64,000 nucleotides of DNA, from NCBI GenBank assembly GCA_026018925.1, contig JAKSZU010000009.1:86812139-86876138 (forward strand), given 5' to 3'. Below are positions 44,243 through 54,811 of the stretch, piece after piece. Positions within the stretch are counted from its first letter, which is position 1, and each line of letters begins with the position of its first letter. The position numbers and the translations under genes are program-made. This stretch comes from Tupaia tana (lineage: Eukaryota > Chordata > Mammalia > Scandentia > Tupaiidae). Under the pieces are notes generated by a model. That model searched no databases. It worked only from the letters and a program-made list of their open reading frames with translations, and was not told the DNA's origin.

Positions 44243-45312
44243 TTTAGTTTTCCTTGGATAGCACTCCCTTCAGAACATCTTGGAAAGCTGGTCTGGTGTT
44301 GGTAAATTCTTTCAGGTTTTATTTATCTGAGAATGTTCTTGTCTTCTCTTCCAATATGAAGAATAATCTTGCCAGATATAATATTCTTGGTTGAAATTGT
44401 TTTTCACTCAATACTTTGAATATATTCTCCCATTTTTTCCTTACTCGCATTGTTTCTGATGAGAAGTCTCCTGTTAGCCTGATATGATATCCTTTGTAGG
44501 TAACTTGACATTTCTCTTTTGCCATTCTGAGTATCTTGTCTTTGTCTATGGTTTTGGTCATCCTGTTAGCCTGCTATGATATCCTTTGTAGGTAACTTGA
44601 CATTTCTCTTTTGCCAGTCTGAGTATCTTGTCTTTGTCTATGGTTTTGGTCATTCTGGCTATAATGTGTCTTGGAGAAGATCTTCTTGGGTTGATCCTAT
44701 TTGGGGTCTTTTGAATTTCTTGTGTATGGATCTTTGAATGCCTCTCTAGGTTTGGGAAATTTTCTTCCAGGATTTTATGGAATAGATTGTCAATGCCCTT
44801 ATTAGTCTCTTCACCTTCTGGGATACCAATTATCTGAATGTTTGAATGTTTAATGATATCTAGTATTTCTTGTGTATTATTCTCATTTTTTGGTGCTATT
44901 TCCTGTCTTCATGGTGGATTTTACTGGTCCAATTATTCTGTCTTCTACTTCTGACATTCGATTTTGTGTATGATCTAGTCTGCTTTTAATACTTTCAAAG
45001 GAGGTTTTGACTTCTTGTATTATAGCCTTCATCTCCAACAGTTCCATTTGATTCTCTTTTATGGTGAGTATTTTCTCTTTCAGCTCTCACAAGAACTTCC
45101 TCACCTCCTGGAACTCATTGGCTTTTTTCTTCTGGTGTTCATTATCTTTCTTCTCTTCCATCTCTGTTAGTTTTGAATATTCTCTTTATCAGATATTTCC
45201 ATGAGTTCCATTATACTGTCTGTGGATGAAGAGGAGTTTTCTTTTCCCTTGGGGGAGAGGTATTATCTTGGTTTTACATATTTCTTGTGCCCCTGTGGTG
45301 ATTTCTACTCAT
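44243..45312 (-). pseudogene. HAL1-2 ORF1, broken, with tandem duplication
   Basis: The start lies at 45310-45312 and the stop near 44243. A 92-bp tandem duplication (units starting CCTGTTAGCC at 44470 and 44562) repeats part of the C-terminal domain; with other indels it destroys the frame. The coiled coil keeps extra residues between the DNE and QEVRK motifs (near 45110-45150), as in HAL1-D, supporting membership of the HAL1 lineage. Confidence 0.8.
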
Positions 45313-46030
45313 TTGATGGGTTATTCATTTCTTACTAATTTCTAGAAGATCAATCTGAGTGATCAGAGGTGTACAGGAGGATATGGTCAACAAACTCTTT
45401 GGCATTGTGTTATTCTCTTTTTATGTCACTGATTCAGTGGGAGTTGAGGAATATGAGGACTCAAATAGTATTCGGATATAGGCAACTTTTTACTTAGACT
45501 TGTCTAGACCCTCAGTGGGCTGAGGCTGAGCAGCAAAGTGATGAAGTAAAAAAATAAGGATAAGAAAACAGAAAAAGAGAGAAAGAAAAAAGAGAAAATG
45601 GAAAAAAGCAAGCAAACAAACAAAAAATATTATTTGTTAACTTTAAAAAACAAAAAGTGAAAACTGGTTGGCACGCTTGCATGCTGCTCGAAATCAATAA
45701 ATCTCAGCTCTCTTGGCAGGCTCAGTCTTCTTTTGGCCAGCCTTTTCATTTTTTTCTCTTTTTATTATTATTTATTTAAAAAAAATGTTTATATACAATC
45801 AATCACATTATTTAGCTTACAAAGTTAACATTTCAATACGTGAACATTTCTCCCTAGTCCAGTTGATCAAAATATTTTCAACTGATAACACCATACCTCC
45901 CCATGCCGTCAATGCTCTGGCTCTGTATCCCTTCTTCAAATGTCTTTCCTTAGGCCCCACTCCTCCACACACACCACATCTGGTATTCACACCCATCTCT
46001 TCTGTTTTTCCAACCTTTAGTCAATTAGTT

Positions 46031-49000
46031 TCAGTCATAGAGAGCAGACACTCGGTATATATAAAGTGGGGACATACAAGGTATCTTCTTTATAGCCTGG
46101 CTTGCTTCACTCAACAGTAACTCTTCCATATTCTTCCACTTTCTGTCAAAAGCCAGGGATTTGTTGGTTTTTATGGCTGCATAGTATTCCTTATAGTATA
46201 TGTGCCACAGTTTTTCTATCCATTCATCCATATGGGGGCATTTGGGTTGGTTCCATGTCTTAGTAATCATGAATAGTGCCGCAATAAACAGCGATGTGCA
46301 AGCACTTTTCCGATGAAGAATTCTTCTGTCCTTTGGGTAGATACTGAGGAGAGGGATTGCTGAATCATATGGTAGTTCTATTTGTAGATTTTGGAGGAAT
46401 CTCCAAATTGTTCTCCACAGTGTCTGGACCAATTTACATTTCCACCAGCAGTGTAAAAGAGTTCCCCTTTCACCACACCCCCACCAACACTTATCATTTT
46501 TTTTTTTTTTTAATCTTAGACATTCTGACTGGGGTTAGGTGATATCTCATTGTCGTTTTGATCTGCATTTCCCTTACGATGAGGGATGTTGAGCATTTTT
46601 TTCATATGCCTTTTGGCTATTTGTATGTCATCATTAGAGAGTGTTTTTTTTCAACTCCTTCTCCCATCTTTTAATAGGGTTGATAATCTTTTTTCCAAAC
46701 AGTGACTTGAGTTCCTTGTGTATGCTGGTTATCAGTCCCTTATTTGATGCATAATTTACAAAAACATTTTCCCATTGTGAGGGCTGTTGATTCACACTAA
46801 TTACTGTGTCTTTTGCCATGCAGAAACTTCTTAGTCTGATATAATCCCACTTGTCTATTTTGGGGATTATCGACTGTGCTTTGGGGGTCTTATTTAAGAA
46901 GTCTTTCCATACCCCAATGTCTCCCAGAGTTTCCCCGGAGCAGTTTTATAGTTTGAGTCTTAGATTTAGATCCTCGATTCACTTTGACTTGCTTTTTGTC
47001 AAAGGTGAGAGGTAGGTGTTCAGATTCATCTTTCTACATGTGGAAATCCAGTTTTTGTAGCACCATTTGCTGAAGAGGTTTTCCTTCTTGATTGGCATCG
47101 CTTGTCAAAAATCAGTTGACCGTATGTTTGGGATTTTATTTCTGGGAACTCTATTCTGTTCCATTGGTCCACGAGTCTGTTTCTGTGCCAGTACCATGCT
47201 GTTTTGATTACCTCAGCTTTGTAGTTTATTTTTGTGTCAGGGAGTGAGATGCCACCCACTCCACTCTTCTTGTGTAGAATTTCTTGGCAATACTGGATCT
47301 TTTATGATTCCAGACAAACATTATGATTGTCTTTCCTAGATATGTGAAGAATGTGTCTGGTACTTTGATTGGCATTGCATTAAATACGTAGATTAATTTG
47401 GGTAGAATTGCCATTTTGATTATATTAATTCTTCCAATTCAGGAACATGGGATATCCTTCCACTTTCTTGTGTCATTTTCAATTTCTCTTTTTAGCTTCT
47501 CATAGTTTTCCTTGTGGAGGTCTTTAACTTCTTTGGTTAAATTTATTCCTAAATATCGTATACTTTTGGTGGCTATGGTAAATGGAATAACTTTTTTCAG
47601 TTCTATTCCAGTCTGCCTGTTATTCGTATATAGAAATGCTATAGATTTCTGGATATTGATTTTATATCCTGCAATTTTACTGTAATCATGTATTACTTCC
47701 AGTAATTTTTCCATGGAGATCATTGGGTCTTCTATGTATACAATCATGTCATCTGCGGATAGAGAGAGTTTCACCTCTTCTTTTCCTATTCGAATGTCTA
47801 TTAGTTTTTCCTCTTTTGTGATTGCATTGACGATGACTTCTGGTACTATATTAAAAAGGAGGGGAGAAAGTAGGCATCTTTGTCTTGTTCCCATGTTTAG
47901 TGAGAAAGCTTTCAGATTTTCTCAATTCAAGATGATGTTTGCTATGGGTTTTTCATAGATAACTTTTATTGTATTGAGAAATGGCCCTTCTATGCCAATT
48001 TTGCTGAGAGTCTTGATCATCAAGGGATATTGTATCTTATCAAATGCTTTTTCTGCATCAATTGATATGACCATATGGTTTTTATCTCTATTCCTGTTAA
48101 TGTGATGTATTACATTTATGGTTTTGTGTATGTTGAACCAACCTTGCATTCCTGGAATAAAGCCTACCTGATCATGGTGTATGATCTTTTTTATAAGTTG
48201 TTGGATATGATTTGCTAGTATCTTGTTGGGAATCTTTGCATCTATATTCGTCAGAGATATTGGTCTATAGTTTTCCTTTCTTGTCCTGTCCTTATCTGTT
48301 TTAAGGATAAGGGTGATAGAGGCTTCATAGAATGAATTAGGGAGAGATTTCCCCTTTTGGATCTTTAGAAATATCTTGAGCAGAATGGGAGTTAACTCAT
48401 CTTTGAAAGTTTTGTAGAATTCAGGGGTGAAACCATCAGGACCAGGGCTTTTCTTTGTTGGGAGGTTATTTATTACCGATTCAATCTCCTGGCTTATTAT
48501 GGGCCTATTTAGACTTTCTGTATCCTCCTTGCTCAATCTTGGTATATTTTATTTGTCCAGGAATTTGTCGATCTCATCCAGATTGTCTTGTTTCTTAGCA
48601 TATAGATGTTCAAATATCCTCTAATGATGTTTTGAATTTCTACTGTGTCTGTTGTTATGTTACCAGCTTCATTGCAGATTTGATTCACCTGGTTCCTTTC
48701 TCTCTTCTTAATAAGTTTCGTTAGTGGTGTATTGATTTTGTTTATCCTTTCAGAGTACCAGCTTTTACTTTCATTTATTTTCTGTATACTACGTTTATTT
48801 TCTATTTCATTTATTTCTGCTCAGATCTTTATTATTTTCTTTCTCCTGGAGTTTTTTGGATTTTTTTGCTGTTGCTTTTCCAGTTCTCTCAGGCATGATG
48901 TTAAGTGATCCATTTGCCTTCTTTCCATCTTCATCTTATGTGCATAATTGCTATGAACTTCCCTCTTTTGACTGCTTTAGCAGTGTCCCATAGATTATGG

Positions 49001-49885
49001 AAATTCGTGTCCTCATTATCATTGGCTTCCATGAATCATTTGATTTCAGTCTTTATTTCTTTGGTAGTAGTGGAATCATTCAGGAGTAGGATATTTAGTT
49101 TCTATGTATTTGAGTATTTTTGAGGATTTCTCTTGAAATTAAAATCTAGTTTAATTCTGTCATGGTCGGAGAAGATGCTCGATATAGTTTCTATGCTTCT
49201 GAATCTGTAGAGGCTTGCTTTGTGCCCTATGATGTGGTCAGTCTTCAAAAAGGTTCTATATTGGGGTGAGAAAAAAGTGTATCTCGTGGTTTTTGGATGG
49301 AATGTTCTATAGATGACTGTTAAGTCATTTGATTTATGGTATCATTTAGAACCTTTATCTCTTTACCTATTTTTTGCCTAGATGGTCTGTCCCGAGGGGA
49401 TAGTGCGATGTTGAGATTTTCAACAATTATTGTGTTGCAGTATATCTCCCCTTTTAGCTCTAACAGTCTTTCCTTCACATATTTGGGTGCTCCTGTGTTA
49501 GGTGCATAGATATTTATAAGTGTTATATCTTCTTGATCTATAGAGCCTTTTACTACGGTATAGTGCCCTTCTTTATCTCTTCAAACATTTTTTGTTTTGA
49601 AGCCTATTTTGTCAGAAATTAGTATCGCGACTCCAGCTCTTTTTGGTTCCCATTTGCATGGAAAACCTTTTTCTAACCCTTCACTTTCAGTCTATGTATG
49701 TCTTTGTCTATGAGGTTGGTTTCCTGTAGGCAAGAGATAGAGGTTTTCCGTTTTGTTTGTTTGTTTGTTTGTTTGTTTTAATACATTCAGCCAGTCAGTG
49801 TCTCTGGATTGGAGAATTTAATTCATTAACATTCAATGTTATCATCTATGTTACAGGATCTCTACCGATGTTTAAGTTGGCCTTT
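46031..49885 (-). pseudogene. L1-E ORF2, broken
   Basis: Endonuclease about 49885-49150, fingers/palm 48536-47439, C-terminal region to 46031. The longest piece (48536-47922) holds the RT fingers, with the PGPDGF and QDQVGF-like motifs of L1. The active site near 47755 reads SADDM, so both catalytic Asps are kept, but frameshifts at about 47930, 47280 and elsewhere abolish it. The start codon is lost (GGCC in place of the ATGG complement). Confidence 0.85.
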
Positions 49886-49931
49886 GTCTTAGTTGCCTTT
49901 TATTTCTTTGTTTCTGGCTGTTACTTCTTTA

Positions 49932-50914
49932 GTTTTCTTGGAACAGCACTTTTTTCAGGGTTTCTTGAAGAGCTGGTCTTGTGTTGGCAAATTCTTTTAT
50001 GTTTTGTTTGTCTGAGAAGACTTTAATCTATTTTTCCCATTTGAAGGATAATCTTGTAGGATATAATAGTTTTGGTTGAAATTGTTTCTCTCTTGAAACT
50101 TTCAATATGTCTTCCCATTCTTTCCTTGTTTGCATTGTTTCCGTTGAGAGGTCCAGTGTTAGACTGATGGGGTGGCCTTTGTAAGTCACTTCTCGTTTCT
50201 CTGTTGCCAGTTTTAGTATCATGTCTTTATCTGTGGTCTTGGACAGTGTGGCTAAGATGTGCCTTGGGGAAGATCTGGGGTTGATTCTATTTGGGGTCCT
50301 TTGTATTTCTTGGGTCTGGATGGTTGAGTGCCTCTCTAGACTTGGGAAATTTTCTTCTAGGATTTCATGTAAGGAATAGATTTTCCATGCCTTATTAGTT
50401 TCTTCACCTTCTGGGATGTCAATTATTCTGATGTTTGAGCATCTAATGGAGTTTAGTATTTCTCGTATATTATCCTCGTGTTATTTTGTTTTTGTTTTTG
50501 TTGTTGTTGTTGTTATTTTCTCAATATTTTTGGTGTTTTTTTCTAGGTCAGAGGTTTTATCTTCTACATCAGAGATTCGATCTTCAGCATGGTCTAATTG
50601 ACTTTTAATACTTTCAAGAGAGTTTTTGATTTTCTGTATTACAGACTTTATCTCTAATAGTTCCACCTGATTCTTTCTCAGAGTGTCCATTTCTTCTTTC
50701 ATATTGTGGAAGGACTTCCTAATCTCCTGTAATTCATTGTCTCTTTTCTGTTCCAACTCATAGAATTTGGACACCATGAATGTTTGAAATTCTTTGACAT
50801 TTTGGTAACATCCTTCATATTTACTTGAGATGGAGGGGAGTTACCCTTTTCCTCTGGTGGAGATGTATTTCCTTGTTTATTCAGACCTGAGGCTCTTCTT
50901 CTACTTCTAGCCAT
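49932..50914 (-). pseudogene. L1-E ORF1, broken
   Basis: Starts MARSRRRASGLNKQGN at 50914, close to ORF1 of L1-F. Frame breaks occur near 50800 and after the coiled coil, where an (AAC)n expansion (50480-50515) replaces the link to the RRM-like domain. The C-terminal domain is partly readable at 50222-50028. Confidence 0.85.
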
Positions 50915-51202
50915 TGGAAGATGTATTCACTTTTGAATACCTCTTACGGGAACGTTTCTCTGATTAGGAGTAAGTGTGTTTTTCTTTTGCTGTGAATTGA
51001 TGTTTGCCAAAGTCTCTTCTGTTGTTTTTACCAATGTGGTCTCAATAGGGGTACTCTACTGAGATGTATAGGGAGTGGGGTTTTCGGCTGGGTGGCCTGG
51101 AAGTGAGGCGGGGGGGTCAGAGGTGCCCCTGCCTCAGTGTCCCTTGCTGGCCAGAGGCGGGGAGATGGAAGTGACACCTGCTGCAGGGAAAAGGACAGTC
51201 CT

Positions 51203-51557
51203 GCCTTTTCTTTTTGCCTAGATGGGAAGGGGACAGGAGACGGGATTATTACCAAGATAAAGATGGACTTCAGAGCCAAGAAAATATTTTACCTTCAAAA
51301 ATTTTTAAAGAAAAATTTAAAAAATAAAAAGAGAGACAGAAAGAGACAGACACAGATAGCAGGATACAGGGGCTCTACCAGGTAAATTCTTAGCAGAACA
51401 TCTTCATTGCCTTATTTCTGAAATCACTAGATTTCAGCTCTCATGGCAGACTCAGTCTTCTGGCCTGCCCTTTCCTTTTGCCAGAGTAAATTCTCAGGAG
51501 AACATCTTCATTGCCTTATCTCTGAAATCACTAGATCTCAGCTCTCATGGCAGACTC
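51203..51557 (-). mobile_element. HAL1-2, second segment: 5' UTR
   Basis: Continuation of the HAL1-2 promoter region. GTAAATTCT...GAACATCTTCATTGCCTTAT occurs at about 51382 and 51484, a ~102-bp repeat. The GAGAGACAGAAAGAGACAGA tract matches the HAL1 monomers in HAL1-1. Confidence 0.72.
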
Positions 51558-51571
51558 TGAAAATGCTTTCT

Positions 51572-51942
51572 AAGAGGCAAGAAGTATGAAAAGAGAGGGA
51601 CTGGGGCATCACTTTTACATGCTGTCTCAAAGGTATAAGCCACACTTCAAAAATGTAAAGTTGAATGTTTACAGGCATGGCAGAAACTGAAAGATTGGAA
51701 GATACAATAGCAGGAAAAGCAACTGTAGATACTAGAATTAGTATAGGAGGGGTGGATAATAAGGGTTAGGAGGGAGAGGATCAAGGAAAAAAACACAAAA
51801 TACTGAACAGATACAAAAACAAAAAGTTATCTGTTAGTGATACTATATATGGTAATGTCTTTGATTAATATGCATTGTATTCATGACGGGAAAAAGGTAT
51901 GTTGTACACTGTAAAGTTGAACAGTGATTAAATGTAAATAAC
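51572..51942 (+). mobile_element. Old L1/HAL1 3'-end relic
   Basis: AGGAGGGGTGGATAATAAGG, GATACTATATATGGTAATGT and a closing A-run resemble the 3' UTR of older L1s or HAL1s. No ORF. Its A tail provided the target for L1-F. Confidence 0.5.
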
Positions 51943-51961
51943 AAAAAAAGTGTGTAGTCTT
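51943..51961. repeat. Left target-site duplication of L1-F (19 bp)
   Basis: AAAAAAAGTGTGTAGTCTT, repeated exactly at 60568-60586. It begins with the A-run expected for L1 endonuclease cleavage. Confidence 0.93.
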
Positions 51962-53125
51962 GAGACCTTCCTGGACTGCCAGCAGGCAATAGCGTCACCT
52001 GCAAGCCTCTGGCCAGCAAGGGACACTGAGGGAGGGTCACCTCTGACCCCCACCCCACTTCCAGACCCCCAGGCCCCAGACTCCACCTTCTAGACCTTCC
52101 TGGACTGCCAGCAGGCAATAGCGTCACCTGCAAGCCTCTGGCCAGCAAGGGACACTGAGGGAGGGTCACCTCTGACCCCCACCCCACTTCCAGACCCCCA
52201 GGCCCCAGACTCCACCTTCTAGACCTTCCTGGACTGCCAGCAGGCAATAGCGTCACCTGCAAGCCTCTGGCCAGCAAGGGACACTGAGGGAGGGTCACCT
52301 CTGACCCCCACCCCACTTCCAGACCCCCAGGCCCCAGACTCCACCTTCTAGACCTTCCTGGACTGCCAGCAGGCAATAGTGTCACCTGCAAGCCTCTGGC
52401 CAGCAAGGGACACTGAGGGAGGGTCACCTCTGACCCCCACCCCACTTCCAGACCCCCAGGCCCCAGACTCCACCTTCTAGACCTTCCTGGACTGCCAGCA
52501 GGCAATAGCGTCACCTGCAAGCCTCTGGCCAGCAAGGGACACTGAGGGAGGGTCACCTCTGACCCCCACCCCACTTCCAGACCCCCAGGCCCCAGACTCC
52601 ACCTTCTAGACCTTCCTGGACTGCCAGCAGGCAATAGCGTCACCTGCAAGCCTCTGGCCAGCAAGGGACACTGAGGGAGGGTCACCTCTGACCCCCACCC
52701 CACTTCCAGACCCCCAGGCCCCAGACTCCACCTTCTAGACCTTCCTGGACTGCCAGCAGGCAATAGCGTCACCTGCAAGCCTCTGGCCAGCAAGGGACAC
52801 TGAGGGAGGGTCACCTCTGACCCCCACCCCACTTCCAGACCCCCAGGCCCCAGACTCCACCTTCTAGACCTTCCTGGACTGCCAGCAGGCAATAGCGTCA
52901 CCTGCAAGCCTCTGGCCAGCAAGGGACACTGAGGGAGGGTCACCTCTGACCCCCACCCCACTTCCAGACCCCCAGGCCCCAGACTCCACCTTCTAGACCT
53001 TCCTGGACTGCCAGCAGGCAATAGCGTCACCTGCAAGCCTCTGGCCAGCAAGGGACACTGAGGGAGGGTCACCTCTGACCCCCACCCCACTTCCAGACCC
53101 CCAGGCCCCAGACTCCACCTTCTAG

Positions 53126-53229
53126 GTAGGTAGCCAGGATCTCCTTAAGGCGGGTTTTTTTTTCTCTTTTCTTTTCCCTTGACCCCCCTTCATTCTCTTT
53201 TTAACACCTAGCCCTCCTTCTCCCCCCAG
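53126..53229 (+). promoter_or_regulatory. Intron-like linker 1 between monomers
   Basis: 104 bases from GTAGGT to CCCCCCAG, with TTTTTAAC (branch-like A about 25 nt before the end) and a long pyrimidine tract. Joining the flanks gives CTTCTAG then ACCTTCC, exactly the normal monomer junction. Confidence 0.72.
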
Positions 53230-53874
53230 ACCTTCCTGGACAGCCAGCAGGCAATAGCGTCACCTGCAAGCCTCTGGCCAGCAAGGGACACTGAGGGAGG
53301 GTCACCTCTGACCCCCACCCCACTTCCAGACCCCCAGGCCCCAGACTCCACCTTCTAGACCTTCCTGGACTGCCAGCAGGCAATAGCGTCACCTGCAAGC
53401 CTCTGGCCAGCAAGGGACACTGAGGGAGGGTCACCTCTGACCCCCACCCCACTTCCAGATCCCCAGGCCCCAGACTCCACCTTCTAGACCTTCCTGGACT
53501 GCCAGCAGGCAATAGCGTCACCTGCAAGCCTCTGGCCAGCAAGGGACACTGAGGGAGGGTCACCTCTGACCCCCACCCCACTTCCAGACCCCCAGGCCCC
53601 AGACTCCACCTTCTAGACCTTCCTGGACTGCCAGCAGGCAATAGCGTCACCTGCAAGCCTCTGGCCAGCAAGGGACACTGAGGGAGGGTCACCTCTGACC
53701 CCCACCCCACTTCCAGACCCCCAGGCCCCAGACTCCACCTTCTAGACCTTCCTGGACTGCCAGCAGGCAATAGCGTCACCTGCAAGCCTCTGGCCAGCAA
53801 GGGACACTGAGGGAGGGTCACCTCTGACCCCCACCCCACTTCCAGACCCCCAGGCCCCAGACTCCACCTTCTAG

Positions 53875-53979
53875 GTAGGTAGCCAGGATCTCCTTAAGGC
53901 GGGTTTTTTTTTTCTCTTTTCTTTTCCCTTGACCCCCCTTCATTCTCTTTTTAACACCTAGCCCTCCTTCTCCCCCCAG
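53875..53979 (+). promoter_or_regulatory. Intron-like linker 2
   Basis: Same as linker 1 with one extra T in its T-run; 105 bases. Confidence 0.72.
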
Positions 53980-54624
53980 ACCTTCCTGGACAGCCAGCAG
54001 GCAATAGCGTCACCTGCAAGCCTCTGGCCAGCAAGGGACACTGAGGGAGGGTCACCTCTGACCCCCACCCCACTTCCAGACCCCCAGGCCCCAGACTCCA
54101 CCTTCTAGACCTTCCTGGACTGCCAGCAGGCAATAGCGTCACCTGCAAGCCTCTGGCCAGCAAGGGACACTGAGGGAGGGTCACCTCTGACCCCCACCCC
54201 ACTTCCAGATCCCCAGGCCCCAGACTCCACCTTCTAGACCTTCCTGGACTGCCAGCAGGCAATAGCGTCACCTGCAAGCCTCTGGCCAGCAAGGGACACT
54301 GAGGGAGGGTCACCTCTGACCCCCACCCCACTTCCAGACCCCCAGGCCCCAGACTCCACCTTCTAGACCTTCCTGGACTGCCAGCAGGCAATAGCGTCAC
54401 CTGCAAGCCTCTGGCCAGCAAGGGACACTGAGGGAGGGTCACCTCTGACCCCCACCCCACTTCCAGACCCCCAGGCCCCAGACTCCACCTTCTAGACCTT
54501 CCTGGACTGCCAGCAGGCAATAGCGTCACCTGCAAGCCTCTGGCCAGCAAGGGACACTGAGGGAGGGTCACCTCTGACCCCCACCCCACTTCCAGACCCC
54601 CAGGCCCCAGACTCCACCTTCTAG

Positions 54625-54729
54625 GTAGGTAGCCAGGATCTCCTTAAGGCGGGTTTTTTTTTTCTCTTTTCTTTTCCCTTGACCCCCCTTCATTCTCTTT
54701 TTAACACCTAGCCCTCCTTCTCCCCCCAG
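54625..54729 (+). promoter_or_regulatory. Intron-like linker 3
   Basis: Identical in layout to linker 2; its acceptor-like end lies closest to the hairpin and ORF1. Confidence 0.72.
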
Positions 54730-54783
54730 ACCTTCCTGGACAGCCAGCAGGCAATAGCGTCACCTGCAAGCCTCTGGCGAAAT

Positions 54784-54811
54784 CGCGTGCCGCGCTAACG
54801 CGCGGCGCGCG
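54784..54811 (+). promoter_or_regulatory. CpG-saturated hairpin upstream of L1-F ORF1
   Basis: Arm CGCGTGCCGCGC (54784-54795), loop TAAC, arm GCGCGGCGCGCG (54800-54811): 12 pairs including a T:G wobble (54788 with 54807). 10 CpGs in 28 bases. It differs from the HAL1-D stem by one swapped C-G/G-C pair and by the loop. Confidence 0.8.

Larger units (their letters stand above)
43112..45747 (-). mobile_element. HAL1-2, first segment: 3' region and ORF1
   Basis: Third half-L1, minus strand. TSDs TGAAAAACTTTCT (43099-43111) and TGAAAATGCTTTCT (51558-51571) enclose it together with the inserted L1-E. The 3' region has one terminal module (CACATTTGGTATGCTG on the minus strand) and contains a SINE (43609-43915). 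The decayed hairpin is at 45669-45693. The 5' UTR is cut at 45747 by L1-E and resumes at 51203. Confidence 0.82.
45748..51202 (-). mobile_element. L1-E, near full-length L1 inserted in HAL1-2
   Basis: 5.45-kb minus-strand L1 of the L1-A/L1-F subfamily. Flanks share GCCTTTTC followed by T-rich sequence (45740-45747 and 51203-51210). Order on the minus strand: 5' UTR with one 129-133-bp-type monomer (51202-51060), leader, ORF1, ORF2, 3' UTR. There is no CpG hairpin in its leader. Confidence 0.85.
51962..54777 (+). promoter_or_regulatory. L1-F promoter array: 129-bp monomers, 9+5+5, with linkers
   Basis: Monomer starts (GACCTTCCTGGA): 51964 and every 129 bp to 52996; 53229 to 53745; 53979 to 54495; a 49-bp partial at 54729. 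Copies are nearly identical; the main variants are AGTGTC in monomer 4 and ACAGCC/AGATCCC in the first and second unit after each linker. The second and third blocks form a 750-bp higher-order repeat. Each monomer holds GGGTCA-CCTC-TGACCC and a CACCTG E-box. Internal promoter function is inferred from position at the exact 5' end of the insertion. Confidence 0.9.

Noticed and set aside
51843-54589. Long repeat-protein genes (415 and 212 codons) on the minus strand of the monomer array
   Set aside because: The frames stay open only because the 129-bp unit is a multiple of three and lacks a stop in that frame. They coincide with an L1 promoter on the other strand and the longest runs into flanking DNA. 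Kept only as a low-interest antisense observation.
51962-54777. Satellite or minisatellite independent of L1
   Set aside because: The array begins exactly at the L1-F target-site duplication and leads straight to its ORF1, so it belongs to the L1 5' UTR.
51962-54777. CRISPR-like array
   Set aside because: Units abut without unique spacers, the period is 129 bp and the setting is a mammalian genome.
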